DNA from: Algoriphagus pacificus
GTDB lineage: Bacteria; Bacteroidota; Bacteroidia; Cytophagales; Cyclobacteriaceae
Assembly (NCBI RefSeq): GCF_017254845.1
Contig: NZ_JAFKCU010000003.1
Coordinates: forward strand, 748,270-812,269
Direction of reading: 5' to 3'
Length of the DNA stretch: 64,000 bases
Of the stretch, positions 46,390 through 54,438 are shown piece by piece. The translations under genes were made by a program, and so were the position numbers. Under the pieces are notes generated by a model that saw only the letters and a program-made list of their open reading frames with translations, searched no databases and was not told the origin of the DNA. Numbering within the stretch: position 1 is the first letter of the stretch; every line of letters starts with the position of its first letter.

Positions 46390-47567
46390 TTATCATATTG
46401 TTTAGTAACAAACCATCTGTTGAAATTAATCTTTTTGATTGTTTTGATTTCAAGATAATCATTCAACCAGTCCAAATGGTCAAGCCAATAATCTCTGATA
46501 GACAAATCATCATAAATTAATCTAATAGACTTGACTTCTTTTTTCCCAATTTTGTTAAGGAGTTTCTCTGAACTATGACAATTAATTGATTGAGGAATTC
46601 CAACAGTAGGAATGTATACTATTGTTTTACCCGAAGATAGTTCTTGAGAAATATACCTTTGATATTGAAGCTGTACACTGATGGAATTATTTGAAGCTGC
46701 CTGGGTAAAATCTGTAATTATAGAATCTTGTCTTGAAGCTAAGTTTCGGGCTCTTGTTCCTTCAATCATATTTACAATTTTTGGAAGAATATCTTCCTTT
46801 AATCTATTGTTCAAATCACTTGAGTAAAATGGCTTTTCAAAATCGTTTGTCTTTAATTGAATAGATTCAGCCAAATAGGCAAAATCTTCAAAATCACAAC
46901 CTGGCCAGATTAAATGAACAATTCCAATTCGTTTAATATGAGCTTTTTCCAACTCTTTATTACACCATTCACTTTTTAAAAACCCATCAGTATTTAACAT
47001 TAATATCACATCGCAATCGGTCATCCTATGCCATAATTCTTCTTGGAAATCCTCACCTTTATCCACTGAATGAGTATCTAAAAAGACATCAAAGTTATTT
47101 TGTTCAAGTAATTCATAAAGCTGAATAGCAACATTGCTTGATTCACTTCTCTTATAAGAGATGAAAACCTTCCTACTTTTCCTAAGTAATTCAAAACCCT
47201 CTAAAATCAGATTAACAATTTTATTTAGGTTATTATCCCATTCTAGAATATTATATTTTTTTAAAATTTCAGGAATGTCAGCCAAGAGTTTTTTTGCTGA
47301 AATTGGCAATATTATGTTTCCATCATTTATCTGATGCATAATAATATCTAATGTATCAGAATCAGGAATAAAGTCTCCTCCGAAGTACACTACATATGCC
47401 GGCTCTCCACCAGAATATTCATGAATATTGTCTTCTGTGATAAATCTTATAAAATCAATATTCAATTTTAATTCATCAAATTTGTTTTGAAGCTCAATTT
47501 TAAGTTTATTAAAAAAATCAACATTATCTCCAAGTTGGATTAATTGATATTTACAGTTTCCTATCAT
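46386..47567 (-). CDS. Large TIR-domain protein, first gene of the TIR/SLOG module
   Basis: A 393-residue protein in three parts: an N-terminal alpha/beta domain (1-125) of unknown family, a TIR domain (about 132-262) and a C-terminal domain (270-393) rich in charged and aromatic residues. The TIR part has KVFISYKRSESS, VFLDTHSVDKGEDF and SEWCNKELEKAH with the catalytic-type Glu at residue 205. An active NAD-cleaving enzyme is likely. The stop overlaps the SLOG start (ATGA), which suggests translational coupling. It follows hsdS after 30 bases. Confidence 0.82.
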   Translation of the reverse strand: MIGNCKYQLIQLGDNVDFFNKLKIELQNKFDELKLNIDFIRFITEDNIHEYSGGEPAYVVYFGGDFIPDSDTLDIIMHQINDGNIILPISAKKLLADIPEILKKYNILEWDNNLNKIVNLILEGFELLRKSRKVFISYKRSESSNVAIQLYELLEQNNFDVFLDTHSVDKGEDFQEELWHRMTDCDVILMLNTDGFLKSEWCNKELEKAHIKRIGIVHLIWPGCDFEDFAYLAESIQLKTNDFEKPFYSSDLNNRLKEDILPKIVNMIEGTRARNLASRQDSIITDFTQAASNNSISVQLQYQRYISQELSSGKTIVYIPTVGIPQSINCHSSEKLLNKIGKKEVKSIRLIYDDLSIRDYWLDHLDWLNDYLEIKTIKKINFNRWFVTKQYDK

Positions 47568-47597
47568 ATGTTAAGTTATTAAAAGTTACAATTTTGA

Positions 47598-48977
47598 TCA
47601 ATTATAATTTTCATTCACCCTCAACCTTCCACTAATCAGCTCCGGCAATAACCTGTCTCGAAGTTGGGTTAGAGTTTCAACTTCTCTTTTATTGGTTGTT
47701 ATTTTTGATATTGAATCAATTGAGAGCTTATCAAAAACCTTAATTATCTCCTTATTATTTGGAATTATAACTTTCATTCCCTTTAGAATCTGAGTAGTAA
47801 GACTACCTCTAATGCTATGGGAGTCACTAATTCCACGCATTTCTTCATATCTATCCTTTAGATTAAAAAATAACCACTGCTTTATACCTTCAATTCCTCG
47901 CACAATCACTACAGATTGATTAACGTAGGTATTAATGCAATTGTAAGATGTTTGTCCTCGTGTATTACCTTGCCCTGCGGAAGCAATAAGGATGTCACCC
48001 TTTATTGCTAATTTCGTGGAGGAATTATCAATTCCTTTTTGCGTAATAAATTTTTCGGTACTAATTATAAATGAATCTCTTGTTTCACCGGAGGAAAACC
48101 AATTAAACTCTCCATTCCAATATTCGGGATTTTGCGTACTTGGTGTTCCTCCACTAAAAACTTTATCAGAAATATCACCTAAACTCTTCACCTCCCACCC
48201 CTCAGGAATCCATTTCCCCAGCGTCTCATTAAAGACAAAAGAAGAAGGAAACTTAGCAGCTAGATCGGGATTCTTAGACAGTAGTTTCTTGGAATGAGGA
48301 ACGAGCTGGCGCTTCTCTGCCATCGCCTGTAATTCATCGGGGATTTCGTTTCCTGCTGCTAAGGCATTATCTAGCACGGGATCGAAGTCTACAAACCAGC
48401 TTTTAAACAAGGCTTGCGCCATGGCTTCCAGCGTTTGGTTCATCTGACGGTTTAGCTCGATCTTATCATCCAATTTGCCTAAAATATGGGCAATGGCTTT
48501 TTGTTCGGAGAGAGGGGGAAGATTGATTTTGAAAGATTCTATCTGACTTGGACTTAAATTAGGTTGGCCGCTTCCGCTTCCAGCCATAAATAAAGCTTCC
48601 TGATATCTCGGTTGAGTAAGAGTATAATAAAGAAAATTAAGATTTAGATTTTCTTCATTTACATCAAACCTTCCTACTCGTTGATTTAAAAGCCCAAAAG
48701 AATCATCATCACAAATTAGCCTTCCAACTCTACCTACACTGCCCGCACCTGTCATAGCAATTAAGACATCACCATTATATAATTTGAATTTTTCAAGCTT
48801 ATTTAAGGGTAGGTTTTCTGGGTAGCATTGAGAACCTTCTAATGTGGCAATCCTATTTTGGATGTTTTTAATTTTAACAACAGGAATGCCTTCGTCTACA
48901 AAGTCGTTGCTTTTAAAAGCATAACCACCTTGAAGTTTACAGAAAACTCCTAGCTCAATTTCATCCCAATCACTCAT
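47598..48977 (-). CDS. hsdS: Type I restriction system specificity subunit
   Basis: A 459-residue HsdS with two target-recognition domains separated by a conserved helix. The central helix is around residues 163-205 (LGKLDDKIELNRQMNQTLEA, then ALFKSWFVDFDPVL) and the second is at the C-terminus (LTQLRDRLLPELISGRL). Each TRD contacts one half of a bipartite DNA target. The TRD parts are AT-rich and the conserved helices GC-richer, as is common for genes that swap TRDs. Its start overlaps hsdM by 8 bases. The target sequence cannot be read from the protein. Confidence 0.93.
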   Translation of the reverse strand: MSDWDEIELGVFCKLQGGYAFKSNDFVDEGIPVVKIKNIQNRIATLEGSQCYPENLPLNKLEKFKLYNGDVLIAMTGAGSVGRVGRLICDDDSFGLLNQRVGRFDVNEENLNLNFLYYTLTQPRYQEALFMAGSGSGQPNLSPSQIESFKINLPPLSEQKAIAHILGKLDDKIELNRQMNQTLEAMAQALFKSWFVDFDPVLDNALAAGNEIPDELQAMAEKRQLVPHSKKLLSKNPDLAAKFPSSFVFNETLGKWIPEGWEVKSLGDISDKVFSGGTPSTQNPEYWNGEFNWFSSGETRDSFIISTEKFITQKGIDNSSTKLAIKGDILIASAGQGNTRGQTSYNCINTYVNQSVVIVRGIEGIKQWLFFNLKDRYEEMRGISDSHSIRGSLTTQILKGMKVIIPNNKEIIKVFDKLSIDSISKITTNKREVETLTQLRDRLLPELISGRLRVNENYN

Positions 48978-50589
48978 ACCCCAATACCTTTAAATTCTCA
49001 CGAATAGCTTGATCCAATTCCTCGGATTGAGCCATTTGTTTTTTCAGCGTAGCTGTCAGTTCGCTCATTTTATCCTCGAAGTGGATACCATCGTCTTCCT
49101 CTTCTGCTACGCCTACATAGCGACCGGGAGTCAAGACGTAGTCGTTGGCTTGGATTTCGGAGAGGGTGGCGGATTTGCAGTAGCCGGGGATGTCTTGATA
49201 CCCCCCTTCGCCCCCCTCAAGGGGGGAATCGGGTCCCACTTCCCCCTTCAGGGGGATTGAGGGGGTATAATTACGCCAAGAATGATAGGTATCTGCTATT
49301 TTAGCAATATCCTCTTTAGTAAGTTCTTTTTGGGTGCGGTCGATCATGCTGCCGAGTTGGCGGGCATCGATAAAGAGGGTTTCGCCGCTTCGATCCCGAA
49401 ACTCCTTTTCTGGATTTTCTGGATGGGGTCGCTTTTTCTTATTCTTGGTCACAAACCATAAACAAACCGGAATCTGCGTGGTATAGAAGAGTTGACCCGG
49501 TAACGCGATCATGCAGTCCACTAGATCCTTATCCACCAGTTGCTGACGGATCTCGCCTTCACCAGAGGTATTGCTACTCATAGAGCCATTTGCCAAGACA
49601 AAGCCTGCCGTTCCATTTTCGGAGAGTTTGCTCAGCATATGCAGAATCCAGGCATAGTTGGCATTTCCGGCTGGAGGTGTGGTAAAACCCGACCAGCGGG
49701 AATCATCTTCTAGTTCGTTCTTTTCCCGCCACTGACTTTGGTTGAAAGGTGGATTGGCCATGATGTAATCTGCCTTTAGATCAGGATGCTGATCTTTAAA
49801 AAAGGTATCCGCTGGCACATCACCCAGATTGGCAGAAATCCCACGGATGGCAAGGTTCATTTTCGCCAGTTTATAGGTCACGGCAGTATATTCCTGCCCG
49901 TAGATAGAAATGTCTTTGGTATTGCCCTGATGACTTTTCACAAAGTCTATACTTTGCACAAACATCCCACCCGAACCGCATGCCGGATCATAGATCTTTC
50001 CCTTATAGGGTTCGAGCATTTCTGCGATCAGGTTAACAATACACTTCGGCGTATAAAATTCTCCACCGCCTTTTCCCTCGGCAGCAGCGAAGCGACCCAA
50101 GAAGTATTCATAAATCCTGCCCACCACATCTTCCTCAGCATCGCCTACGGTATCGATGTTGTTGATGGTATCAAGCAGGGCAGCAAGTTTGCTGGGATCT
50201 AGATTGAGTCGGGAAAAATAATTGTCAGGAAGTGCGCCTTTCAGCGAAGGATTGTTCTTTTCTATGGTATGCAGGGCAGTATCGACGATCAAGGCGATGT
50301 TATCCTGTTTGGCATTGTCGATGACATAGCCCCAGCGGCTTTCTGGAGCGAGAAAAAAGACATTCTTCATATTGTAGAACTCCTTCATCTCCAGGTATTT
50401 CTCCTTGCCCTCTGCGATCAGTTCTTCACGCCTTTGGGTAAAGGTATCGCTTGCAAACTTTAAAAAGATCAAGCCCAGCACCACGTGTTTGTATTCTGAG
50501 CTTTCTACTGTTCCTCTGAGTTTATTGGCCGAATCCCAGAGGCTTTCTTCCATGGATTTGGTATTCTTTTGGGCTGCTTGTTTAGCCAT
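48970..50589 (-). CDS. hsdM: Type I restriction system methyltransferase subunit
   Basis: A 539-residue HsdM. It has an N-terminal helical domain, the SAM-binding motif IYDPACGSGGMF (about residue 198-210) and the N6-adenine catalytic motif NPPF in MANPPFNQSQW (about 276-286). Near residue 445 the protein carries an odd Pro/Gly-rich insert (IPLKGEVGPDSPLEGGEGG) coded by a C- and G-rich palindromic DNA repeat at 49200-49267. The insert keeps the frame, so the enzyme probably still works. It is the first gene of the operon, preceded by two inverted repeats. Confidence 0.94.
   Translation of the reverse strand: MAKQAAQKNTKSMEESLWDSANKLRGTVESSEYKHVVLGLIFLKFASDTFTQRREELIAEGKEKYLEMKEFYNMKNVFFLAPESRWGYVIDNAKQDNIALIVDTALHTIEKNNPSLKGALPDNYFSRLNLDPSKLAALLDTINNIDTVGDAEEDVVGRIYEYFLGRFAAAEGKGGGEFYTPKCIVNLIAEMLEPYKGKIYDPACGSGGMFVQSIDFVKSHQGNTKDISIYGQEYTAVTYKLAKMNLAIRGISANLGDVPADTFFKDQHPDLKADYIMANPPFNQSQWREKNELEDDSRWSGFTTPPAGNANYAWILHMLSKLSENGTAGFVLANGSMSSNTSGEGEIRQQLVDKDLVDCMIALPGQLFYTTQIPVCLWFVTKNKKKRPHPENPEKEFRDRSGETLFIDARQLGSMIDRTQKELTKEDIAKIADTYHSWRNYTPSIPLKGEVGPDSPLEGGEGGYQDIPGYCKSATLSEIQANDYVLTPGRYVGVAEEEDDGIHFEDKMSELTATLKKQMAQSEELDQAIRENLKVLGYE
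49200..49267. repeat. In-frame palindromic repeat inside hsdM
   Basis: A C/G-rich element with units such as CCCCCCTCAAGGGGGG and TCCCCCTTCAGGGGGA, each a hairpin. It is unlike the surrounding coding sequence and codes the PLKGE...PLEGGEGG insert. It resembles short mobile palindromes found in several Bacteroidota genomes; that is recalled, not checked. Confidence 0.7.
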
Positions 50590-50612
50590 TGGATAATCTT
50601 GATTTTAAATTC

Positions 50613-50657
50613 TAGCTTAAATCTAAGCTTTTGGGTGGAATTTTGGGGCCCAAAATT
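50613..50657. promoter_or_regulatory. Two inverted repeats upstream of hsdM
   Basis: AGCTTA/TAAGCT (50614-50619 with 50624-50629) and a 9-bp inverted repeat AATTTTGGG/CCCAAAATT separated by one base (50639-50657) stand 25-68 bases before the hsdM start. They are candidate operator or early hairpin sites for the whole restriction operon. Confidence 0.45.
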
Positions 50658-50765
50658 GAATAGAGACAATTTTTGTCTGGATTTGACCGCTGGATTAACT
50701 AGTAAAATCTTGTTGATCATTTAATTTCTTATCAAATGCATTTTACAAAAAGTATCTCGGAGGAA

Positions 50766-50785
50766 AATACCCAGTACTGGGTATT
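50766..50785 (-). terminator. Perfect 20-bp palindromic terminator, copy 3
   Basis: The same 20 bases as at 33221 and 38749, with a T run on the plus side and A bases on the left. It lies 25 bases past the stop of the 47-aa frame at 50811 and separates it from the restriction operon. Confidence 0.72.
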
Positions 50786-50810
50786 TTTTAGTTAAGATCA
50801 GCTGTTTATA

Positions 50811-50954
50811 TTATTTAATGATTCGTTTGAACTGGCTTTTATTCCATCTTCTGATTGATTCTATTGCACTTTTACCATTGACTACATACTTATAAGCCCG
50901 TTCGGGAATGTTTCTGAATGGAACTACAATCCTTTTATTTCTGAGCAATTTCAT
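50811..50954 (-). pseudogene. Remnant of a DEAD/DEAH helicase C-terminus
   Basis: A 47-codon frame from an ATG at 50952-50954. Its middle, IPERAYKYVVNGKSAIESIR, strongly resembles the YxYVVNGKSxIEW motif near the C-terminus of large helicase-type restriction proteins. The rest of such a protein (often more than 1000 residues) is absent, so this is most likely a decayed fragment, or a small gene derived from one. It is followed by the palindromic terminator. Confidence 0.5.
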
Positions 50955-51120
50955 TCACCCCTCTTGGAGTACTCCTATTGCTAAGAAATTGGGTAGGATT
51001 TGTAATTATACGCTTATAATCAAACCAATACGTAATTGGTATTCAACCGTTCCGCTCCCTCTAATTAGAATCAGAAATTGGCCTAAAATTCTTTATTAGA
51101 TTTGAAAGGAATATAAAAAA

Positions 51121-52269
51121 TTAAAGAAATTCATCTCTTAGTTTTAATTTGACAAATACACTCATATCCTCTTTCAATAATTCTTTATTTGTATTATAAA
51201 ACTCTTGTAAATTAGATTTTTCAGAAGGGTTAATTCCGTACTTTTCAATAAGGTTTGATAAATAATAGCTTGGCAATTTCAGTACAATTCCTTTTTCATA
51301 ATAAGACCAAGGGAAAAGTTTGAAAAACTCCAAACCATCAAAATCATTTTTAAGATTAGCCCCTGAAAATAAAAGGTTGAATTGTTTATCATAGATAAGT
51401 AAGTAAGATTCATCACCATTTTTTGAAAATGTTGTAACAAAATTTTCGCCTATTGGGAAAAATGAATCCAACATGCCTACAACATTTCCAATATTTTCAT
51501 AAAAGCTACCATCCTCTTTCATTCTTAATCTTTTTTGGGGATCCAAATTATATGTCCCAAAATCAAATGTAATCTCACTATTCAGCCAACCATTTTTATC
51601 AAATTCAAATACGTTGTAAGATAAAGGTAAATCAATATAATACATTCCTGAATTCATACTTTCCATGAATCCATTCAAATGGGTTAATGAGACTCCAGAA
51701 TACCCTTGCTTTAAGGGAACAAAATATTTTTGAATGTTATCATTTTTTACAAGAAAATTATAAGAGGAATCGGAAGGTAGATTATTAAAAAAATATAAAT
51801 CAAAACCGGATGTACTTAAAAAATTTTCTGCAGTGGTGTAATTTCTTCTTTCTGAAAGAAATTTTCCATTTTGATCAAATTCTATAAATTTACCCAATAC
51901 TGCATCCATAATGGTAATTTTTCCATTTTTTACTTGGAAATCCTGAATTTGATCAAACTCCCCTGGGCCACCTCCTGTTGATTCCAAGACTTTAATAAAT
52001 TCTCCTTTTGAAGAAAAAATAAACAGATTATCCATTTGTTGATCTTCAACAAAAATATTTTTGTCCGAGAAAATAATTTTATAAGGTTGTACCAGGGGAT
52101 TTTGATCAGAATCTTTCAATAAAATGTATTCTATTGAATCGAATACATCAGAGTAATTCATACTCTTTATTTTGTCTACCTGAATTGATACTGTTTTTAC
52201 TTCTTCTTTTTCATCACAGGAAAAGATTATACAAATTAGGAAATAAAGAAAGAATTTTGAATTACCCAT
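51121..52269 (-). CDS. 6-bladed beta-propeller lipoprotein
   Basis: A 382-residue protein with a lipoprotein signal (Cys at about residue 18, IFSCDEKEEV). Repeats typical of the Bacteroidota 6-bladed beta-propeller family are visible: YILLKDSDQNPLVQPYKIIF, NIFVEDQQMDNLFIFSSKGE and KVLESTGGGPGEF near residues 50-107. These proteins sit at the cell surface and usually have a small exported peptide gene next to them; here it lies 13 bases upstream. The substrate or partner is unknown. Confidence 0.82.
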   Translation of the reverse strand: MGNSKFFLYFLICIIFSCDEKEEVKTVSIQVDKIKSMNYSDVFDSIEYILLKDSDQNPLVQPYKIIFSDKNIFVEDQQMDNLFIFSSKGEFIKVLESTGGGPGEFDQIQDFQVKNGKITIMDAVLGKFIEFDQNGKFLSERRNYTTAENFLSTSGFDLYFFNNLPSDSSYNFLVKNDNIQKYFVPLKQGYSGVSLTHLNGFMESMNSGMYYIDLPLSYNVFEFDKNGWLNSEITFDFGTYNLDPQKRLRMKEDGSFYENIGNVVGMLDSFFPIGENFVTTFSKNGDESYLLIYDKQFNLLFSGANLKNDFDGLEFFKLFPWSYYEKGIVLKLPSYYLSNLIEKYGINPSEKSNLQEFYNTNKELLKEDMSVFVKLKLRDEFL

Positions 52270-52282
52270 TAGAAAGCAAATT

Positions 52283-52483
52283 CTAGGTTAAAATTATTCT
52301 ACAGCTTGTTTGAGCTGAAGGATCACATTCTGATTCTTGTGAGGGTCTACATCTTTGTTGAAGTGTACCGTCAGCACATCTTTCATCTTTCAATTTATAG
52401 CCTTCTGCAAGGGCTGATGTTTCATTAACTACAAAAAAGGAAAACATATTCGCTAGAATACATCCAAGAAGAAATTTTTTCAT
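52283..52483 (-). CDS. Small exported NVEALA-like peptide
   Basis: A 66-residue protein with a signal peptide and a cleavage region (VVNETSALAEGYKL) that resembles the NVEALA motif. The mature part, about 40 residues, has four Cys (ERCADGTLQQRC and ECDPSAQTSC). NVEALA peptides are commonly coded beside 6-bladed propeller proteins, as here, and both genes lie 13 bases apart on one strand. The role is unknown. The motif match is partial, so the family call is moderate. Confidence 0.6.
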   Translation of the reverse strand: MKKFLLGCILANMFSFFVVNETSALAEGYKLKDERCADGTLQQRCRPSQESECDPSAQTSCRIILT

Positions 52484-52870
52484 AATTAATTAAATTTAAG
52501 TTCCCTTAAATATATAATAGATTGACTAATTTTAAAAATTTATGACTAATTAGTTTATTAAAAAATTTTTTAATACTCTAACATTATTTTCAAATTGATT
52601 TTCTCACTTAATTTTTTCCTGCTTTAAAAAGTTGAATTGCTTCGCTAAGTATTTGATTCTTGCTTTAACTTGAGATAGGTTAAGATTATCTTATTTCAAG
52701 AAGACAAATCAAGAAAGAGGTTGATCTAAACTAATCTTATTTAAGTAGATAGGTGGGGGTAACTTAAGGTTTTAAAAATCCTACTTTAAAGGAATTTTTG
52801 GACTTACTACTCCACCTGCATCCTAATAGAACCCATCTCCAATTGCAAAAATTAATTGATTTTCATTACC
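52484..52870. other. AT-rich intergenic region
   Basis: Nearly 390 bases of AT-rich sequence upstream of the NVEALA-like gene. It should hold the promoter of that pair; I see no gene, long repeat or strong hairpin. Confidence 0.35.
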
Positions 52871-53137
52871 TCACCCCTTCCCTTCATCCTTATTTATTCT
52901 TTTCCTTCTGGGACGCATTACGACATTGCCGTTAACCGCAGGTGAGAAAACATTATCATGGATCAGTCTATGTCTTTGTACTCCGGTGGAATTATGGTAG
53001 ACCACCAGACCACTGTCCTGCACTTGCTTTTTGATATTGCCATTTTCCAAGTGGTAATTCAGTACCGCATAAGCCTGATCCCAGTCATGGCCGTTAAATT
53101 TTGTTATTTCTTCAAAAGTGATAATTGGTTCATCCAT
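52871..53137 (-). CDS. Hypothetical 88-aa protein
   Basis: An 88-residue protein with a mixed helix/strand pattern: EEITKFNGHDWDQAYAVLNY (about residues 10-29) and VYHNSTGVQRHRLIHDNVF (about 46-64), ending in a basic tail (MRPRRKRINKDEGKG). No signal peptide. I do not recognise it. Composition is normal and the start ATG is clear, so it is probably real. It stands alone. Confidence 0.45.
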   Translation of the reverse strand: MDEPIITFEEITKFNGHDWDQAYAVLNYHLENGNIKKQVQDSGLVVYHNSTGVQRHRLIHDNVFSPAVNGNVVMRPRRKRINKDEGKG

Positions 53138-53504
53138 GGTAGAAAATTCTGTGGGTTACTTAACTAATATCTAAATAATTAGAAATAAACCAACAAATAG
53201 TTAATTGAACTGAAGTCTTAAAAGTATAAAAACAAACTAGATTTTTTACTCTTAAACCTATCTTATTGCAAGGTGTTGCTTGGTTCGTAGAACATAGCTA
53301 AGTAAGACGCCTTTAAAAATACAACGGTTCATAGCTATTGAAATTATAGTATTCACCTCTCCTTTCCCCTATTCTAAGCCGATTCACCTGCGATGAATGA
53401 TCGGAAAAGCATCGTAGAAACATCGAAGTAATATCGTAAAAGAACTGAACAGGAAATTTTTATTGCTTCACCTTCATAATCTCTTGCTCCTGGCAATGCA
53501 TAAA
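53138..53504. other. Intergenic region without a visible gene
   Basis: About 370 bases between two hypothetical genes. A short inverted-looking run near 53390-53450 has AT-rich flanks, but I see nothing that supports a gene or RNA. Confidence 0.3.
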
Positions 53505-53861
53505 TTACTCCTCCCGGACATAGTAAATAAAGCCAAGAATACTTTCCTTTTCGATATAGTATATAGTATCACCTTCTTCAACATCCTGCCCTGACCCGAT
53601 GACCTGAATAATCTCTTCATCTTCATTAACCACCGTCAATCGACAAGGGTCTTCTTTACTTCCGAACCTGAACTGTAGTAACGCCCTCTTTGCCAATCCA
53701 AATTCATGCTTTTTTGCCAGTACACCTCTATGAACTTCAGTTTGATGATTCAGATTAAAAAGAATATAAGCCGTCCCAATGCAGCAAAGCATTAGAAAAG
53801 CTATTCCCAACTTTGATAAATTCAGACGTTCCATATACGATAAGATTCGTTCACTTATCAA
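53505..53861 (-). CDS. Hypothetical membrane-anchored 118-aa protein
   Basis: A 118-residue protein with one N-terminal membrane segment (about residues 17-36, LGIAFLMLCCIGTAYILF) and an exported or cytoplasmic beta-rich tail (CRLTVVNEDEEIIQVIGSGQ). No known family is seen. It stands alone on the minus strand. Confidence 0.5.
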   Translation of the reverse strand: MISERILSYMERLNLSKLGIAFLMLCCIGTAYILFNLNHQTEVHRGVLAKKHEFGLAKRALLQFRFGSKEDPCRLTVVNEDEEIIQVIGSGQDVEEGDTIYYIEKESILGFIYYVREE

Positions 53862-54438
53862 AATCCATTAGTGATTTAAAAATAACCAGTATAGCCACTC
53901 AAGTTGTAATCTCCTCACTTTTGGGAATAGGTAGAATTTGTAACTACCCCTCACCACTTTTTCTCCTTTAGGAGAAGGCGATCAATCCTGCTCAGACTAT
54001 TAAATGGCAATATCAGAAAACTAAAGTATTAAAAACTTACCTATTACTAGGTATATTTGGCCTAAGCCCCCGCATTCCCCAAGCGGATAATTCCCGAATC
54101 ACTTCGTTCTCGGGATTAACATCTAGGAATTTAAATCTCCTGAATCATCAAAACATATGAAATAATAGAACAATAAAGTGCACTTTTTTCAACATTTAAC
54201 TCAATTGTTCAACATCGCAAACAAAGAAGTACACCAAAATTCACTTTTTCAAAATGAACAGGTAAAACGGTTAAAAAGTAAACTCTGAAAGATGCTTAAA
54301 TTTGGTCATTTATTCCCCTTCCCTCCTTCTCATTTAGGAAACCATTTGAGTGAAATATCATAAAACAGTAAACCCAAGCTAATTCCTGTCTATTTTTAGA
54401 TCTGATCCTTGCTTTCTAAATTTTAAATAGCTTTTCCA
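53862..54438. other. Divergent intergenic region with one small hairpin
   Basis: About 580 bases between a hypothetical gene and the Crp/Fnr-type regulator. TACCTA/TAGGTA (54038-54043 with 54048-54053) forms a hairpin loosely like the TACCCAGTACTGGGTA palindromes elsewhere. No gene was seen. Confidence 0.35.

Noticed and set aside
44469-47567. Canonical Thoeris system
   Set aside because: A ThsB-like protein and a SLOG domain are present, but there is no ThsA with a SIR2 domain, and two additional TIR proteins are coded.
54038-54053. Fourth copy of the palindromic terminator
   Set aside because: TACCTA-TTAC-TAGGTA is only loosely similar to the 20-bp palindrome and follows no identified ORF.
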